Shown: one piece after another, positions 39,748 to 42,280 of the stretch
Layout of the letters: each line of letters opens with the position of its first letter
Position numbering within the stretch: position 1 is the first letter of the stretch
Assembly (NCBI GenBank): GCA_948470905.1
Contig: CAOKQK010000025.1
Coordinates: forward strand, 1-42,280
Reading direction: 5' to 3'
Length of the DNA: 42,280 bases
Source of the DNA: an uncultured Lachnospiraceae bacterium
GTDB taxonomy: Bacteria; Bacillota; Clostridia; Lachnospirales; Lachnospiraceae
Notes under the pieces: model-generated
What the model saw: only the letters and a program-made list of their open reading frames with translations
The model's database searches: none
What the model was told of the DNA's origin: nothing
Made by a program: the position numbers and the translations under genes

Positions 39748-41952
39748 ATGGATGTATTTGGCAGGCTTGCCCCGTTCATACAGGATTTTATCTATCAGAA
39801 TAAATGGGAAGAATTGCATGGTAATCAGGTGGCGGCATGCGAGGTGATTTTTGACAGTGATGACAACCTGCTGCTTTCCTCCGGCACGGCTTCCGGTAAA
39901 ACGGAGGCAGCGTTCCTGCCGGTGCTTACAGAAATTTATAACAAACCCTCCAGGTCGGTGGGGGTTATGTATATTTCACCTTTAAAGGCGCTGATAAACG
40001 ACCAGTTTAAACGTCTGGAACAATTGCTGATAGATTCTAATATTCCTGTTACAAAATGGCATGGCGATGCCTCCGTTGACAGGAAAAATAAACTGATGAA
40101 AAACCCCGAGGGCATTTTGCAGATTACCCCGGAGTCCCTGGAAAGTCTGATCACAAACAAGCGCGGTGCGTGTCTGGAAATGTTTTCAGACCTGCGCTTT
40201 ATCATCATTGACGAAGTGCATTCTTTTATGAGGGATGTGCGGGGGCTGCAGCTTTTGTGTGTCCTTGAGCGGCTGAAACGGCTTACCGGCGTGAATCCCC
40301 GGAGGGTTGGCCTGTCTGCCACCCTGGGGGATGTGTCTCTGGCACAGGAATGGCTGAATACCGGAACCGGCAGGGCTTGCGCCGCCCCTGTTGCAAATGA
40401 GGGGAAGAAGCGGGTCAGGCTGCATATTGAACGCTTTGTGAATTATTCCGACAAACATGACCTTGTGGAAAGAAACGGGAGCGACAATGTGGTAAATGTC
40501 AGCGGTGAAGGAGATATGGGCGACAGGGAGCATTACGAATATCTTTTCAAACAGACCCTGGATAAGAAGACCATTATCTTTGCCAACAGCCGGGAAGAAA
40601 TTGAATTTGTCATGGCAAACCTAAGGCAGATTGCCTTAAAGCATAAGGCTCCGGATATTTACCGTGTCCATCATGGAAATGTGTCCGCACTGCTGCGGGA
40701 GACTACAGAGGACGAAATGAAGTCCGGGGAGGAAAAAATTGTCACAGGCGCCACAGTGACACTGGAACTGGGGATTGATATCGGTTCACTTGACCAGGCG
40801 GTACAGATTGGCGCACCCCTTAATGTATCCAGTTTTGCCCAGCGCCTTGGGCGGTGCGGCCGCAGAGGGCAGGTGCCTCAGCTGCTTTTTACCTTTGTGG
40901 AAAGCATCAAAATCAATTCTTCGGATATGCTGGGCCCCATTAACTGGGAATTTATACGGACCATTGCCATTATAGAACTGTATCTGAGAGCCCATTGGCT
41001 GGAACCCATACCGCCCAGGAAGCATGCCTATAATCTGTTATACCATCAGACTATGAGCTGTCTGAAAAGCAATGGTGAAATGTCGCCTGCCGGGCTTGCC
41101 CAGGCTGTCCTTACCCTGGGATGTTTTCAGGAAATTTCTCAGGAGGATTATAGGAAGCTGCTGCATCATTTGATTTATATAGAGCAATTGGAACGCACAG
41201 AGCAAGGGGGCGTGGCAATTGGGCGGGCGGGGGAAAAGGTGGTAAACAGCCATAAATTCCTGACCGTGTTCCTTGCGCCGGAATATTATCTGGTAAAGGA
41301 TGAAAACAGGGCTATCGGTACTGTGGATAAGGCATATCCTGTGGGCGTGCGGTTTGCCCTGGCGGGGAGGTCCTGGGAGACAGTGGATATCAATGTGGCA
41401 TCCAAGGTTATCTTTGTAAAGCAGATACCGGGCATTTCCGCGGTGGATTGGGATATGGATTTTGAGGCGGAGCTCCACACCGTGCTTGTTCGGAAAATCC
41501 GCAGCGTGTTGTCAGAAAACGGTGAATACCCGTATTTGAGCGACCGGTGCAGGGAGCGGTTGGCGGAAATCCAATATATTGCCAGGAACACAGGGATTTT
41601 GGAGCATCTTGTGACTGCTCTGTCCGACAAGAAATATGCCGTTTTCCCCTGGGTTGGGACCAGACAGATGGTAACGCTCCATTACGCACTGCTCCACAGG
41701 AAAATAAAAAGCAGGCTGCTGTGGGGAACCTGTATTTACCTGGAAGTCATATTTGACAGGGATGGGAAAGAACTGGAAAGGATTATTGCGGATATCCTTC
41801 ATTCCGAACCTGACCTGTATGCGTTTCCCCTGCCTGATAAAGTACAAATCCAGGGTAAGTATAATGAATTTATTCCCCGGGAACTGCTGAGAAAACAATT
41901 TATTGAGGATTATCTTGATTTTGAAGGGTTGAAAGAGGATATGATGTTATGA
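39748..41952 (+). CDS. Lhr-like DEVH superfamily 2 helicase (BrxHI-like)
   Basis: 734 residues with TAGGAGAG 5-6 nt before the ATG. Helicase motifs in order: I SSGTASGKTEAA (Lys at about 51), Ia YISPLKALINDQF, II DEVH (155-158), III SAT in GLSATLGD, IV IIFANSREE, V VTLELGIDIG, VI QRLGRCGRRG (365-374). The C-terminal ~330 residues include a winged-helix-like part as in Lhr enzymes. It should translocate on DNA, or on a nucleic-acid duplex, with the BrxD-like ATPase. The set TerB_N, DUF2791 and this helicase recurs as a unit in Firmicutes to my knowledge; its exact target is undescribed. Confidence 0.85.
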   Translation: MDVFGRLAPFIQDFIYQNKWEELHGNQVAACEVIFDSDDNLLLSSGTASGKTEAAFLPVLTEIYNKPSRSVGVMYISPLKALINDQFKRLEQLLIDSNIPVTKWHGDASVDRKNKLMKNPEGILQITPESLESLITNKRGACLEMFSDLRFIIIDEVHSFMRDVRGLQLLCVLERLKRLTGVNPRRVGLSATLGDVSLAQEWLNTGTGRACAAPVANEGKKRVRLHIERFVNYSDKHDLVERNGSDNVVNVSGEGDMGDREHYEYLFKQTLDKKTIIFANSREEIEFVMANLRQIALKHKAPDIYRVHHGNVSALLRETTEDEMKSGEEKIVTGATVTLELGIDIGSLDQAVQIGAPLNVSSFAQRLGRCGRRGQVPQLLFTFVESIKINSSDMLGPINWEFIRTIAIIELYLRAHWLEPIPPRKHAYNLLYHQTMSCLKSNGEMSPAGLAQAVLTLGCFQEISQEDYRKLLHHLIYIEQLERTEQGGVAIGRAGEKVVNSHKFLTVFLAPEYYLVKDENRAIGTVDKAYPVGVRFALAGRSWETVDINVASKVIFVKQIPGISAVDWDMDFEAELHTVLVRKIRSVLSENGEYPYLSDRCRERLAEIQYIARNTGILEHLVTALSDKKYAVFPWVGTRQMVTLHYALLHRKIKSRLLWGTCIYLEVIFDRDGKELERIIADILHSEPDLYAFPLPDKVQIQGKYNEFIPRELLRKQFIEDYLDFEGLKEDMML

Positions 41953-42021
41953 TTGGCTGCTATCAGTGATGAAAAAGGAAGGTTGAAAGGTGAAAGTGGG
42001 ATAACCAACCAATGAGGATGT

Positions 42022-42053
42022 GCAACCTGTAAATCAGCCGGATTACAGGTTGC
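42022..42053 (+). terminator. Hairpin after the helicase gene, possible terminator
   Basis: GCAACCTGTAA (42022-42032) pairs perfectly with TTACAGGTTGC (42043-42053) around a 10-nt loop, 70 nt after the helicase stop. The sequence that follows is A-rich rather than T-rich, so it is at best a weak terminator. Confidence 0.4.
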
Positions 42054-42155
42054 AGACCGGGGAAAAAATTATTTGCGGTAATTGTGGCAGCATGACACCG
42101 GGGTAAATATAATCTGCCCCTGTCTGAAAACTGAATAACCATCGTTTCATAGAAC

Positions 42156-42204
42156 GGCACATCAAGACAGGAAACCAAGAATAGTTTTCCTGTCTTGATG
42201 TGCC
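42156..42204. repeat. 19-bp perfect inverted repeat near the right edge
   Basis: GGCACATCAAGACAGGAAA (42156-42174) pairs with TTTCCTGTCTTGATGTGCC (42186-42204), loop 11 nt. It is followed on the plus strand by TATTATACTTT, a poor U-tract. It may be a terminator for either strand or part of a mobile element off-window. No supported gene was seen in 41953-42280. Confidence 0.6.
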
Positions 42205-42280
42205 TATTATACTTTACTCCCAGGCTAGTACTGTGTTGCGCAATTAACAGTGAATTCAGCACCGCCTATTTGCACCAATG

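Noticed and set aside
41963-42262. Minus-strand 99-codon frame at the right edge
   Set aside because: It runs through both hairpins, starts at a GTG without a ribosome-binding site, and looks like translated non-coding sequence.

Overview
The window looks like a chromosomal segment of a gut Clostridia member, most likely Lachnospiraceae. The reasons are strong AGGAGG ribosome-binding sites, sigma-A type promoters (TATAAT), lipoprotein signals and adaptors typical of a Gram-positive cell, ABC exporters, an AraC-type membrane sensor, and a pectin/galactoside gene set. No rRNA, tRNA, CRISPR array or complete insertion sequence was seen. Species assignment is an inference.

Layout. Bases 1-2530, minus strand: a solute-binding lipoprotein cut by the left edge, then a RelE/ParE-type toxin-antitoxin pair with its own promoter. 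Bases 2600-5250: a CmpB-family membrane protein and a solenoid protein of ten 40-residue repeats with a very acidic tail, driven by a near-consensus promoter and closed by a terminator. Bases 5270-9560: two half-size ABC exporters behind a tandem direct repeat that resembles a LytTR-type activator site, closed by a strong terminator. Bases 9560-17480: a tightly coupled five-gene efflux operon (adaptor lipoprotein, double adaptor lipoprotein, FtsX/MacB-like permease, two ATPases, the second fused to an AbrB-like domain). Bases 17550-24204: a beta-propeller protein related to oligogalacturonate lyases, then an unusual exporter cassette: two ABC exporters that each carry a PH-like domain plus a four-cysteine zinc ribbon, flanking a DUF1854 protein. 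A convergent AraC-type membrane sensor (24208-26418, minus) carries a 60-bp tandem repeat in its linker.

Bases 26750-33040: a broken PIN-domain gene, a very large GH2-type glycosidase, an FG-GAP/VCBS propeller protein and a DUF1961 (YesU-like) protein. The last two families occur with rhamnogalacturonan degradation in Bacillus, so this looks like intracellular processing of plant cell-wall oligosaccharides. Bases 33485-36044: two ankyrin-repeat proteins. Bases 36406-41952: a TerB_N-domain protein, a DUF2791 (BrxD-like) ATPase and an Lhr-like DEVH helicase, a three-gene module that resembles parts of BREX and Ter-linked systems.

The most novel signal is non-coding. Five full copies and one partial copy of a ~100-nt nested hairpin element lie in three consecutive intergenic regions, all in the same orientation and ending just upstream of the Shine-Dalgarno of the DUF1961 gene and the two ankyrin genes. 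Two of its stems show compensatory base changes between copies (GTCTC/GAGAC against GCCTC/GAGGC; ATGCCCC/GGGGCAT against CGCCCC/GGGGCG). This supports selection on RNA (or palindromic DNA) structure. The second strongest candidate is the PH/zinc-ribbon exporter pair with DUF1854.
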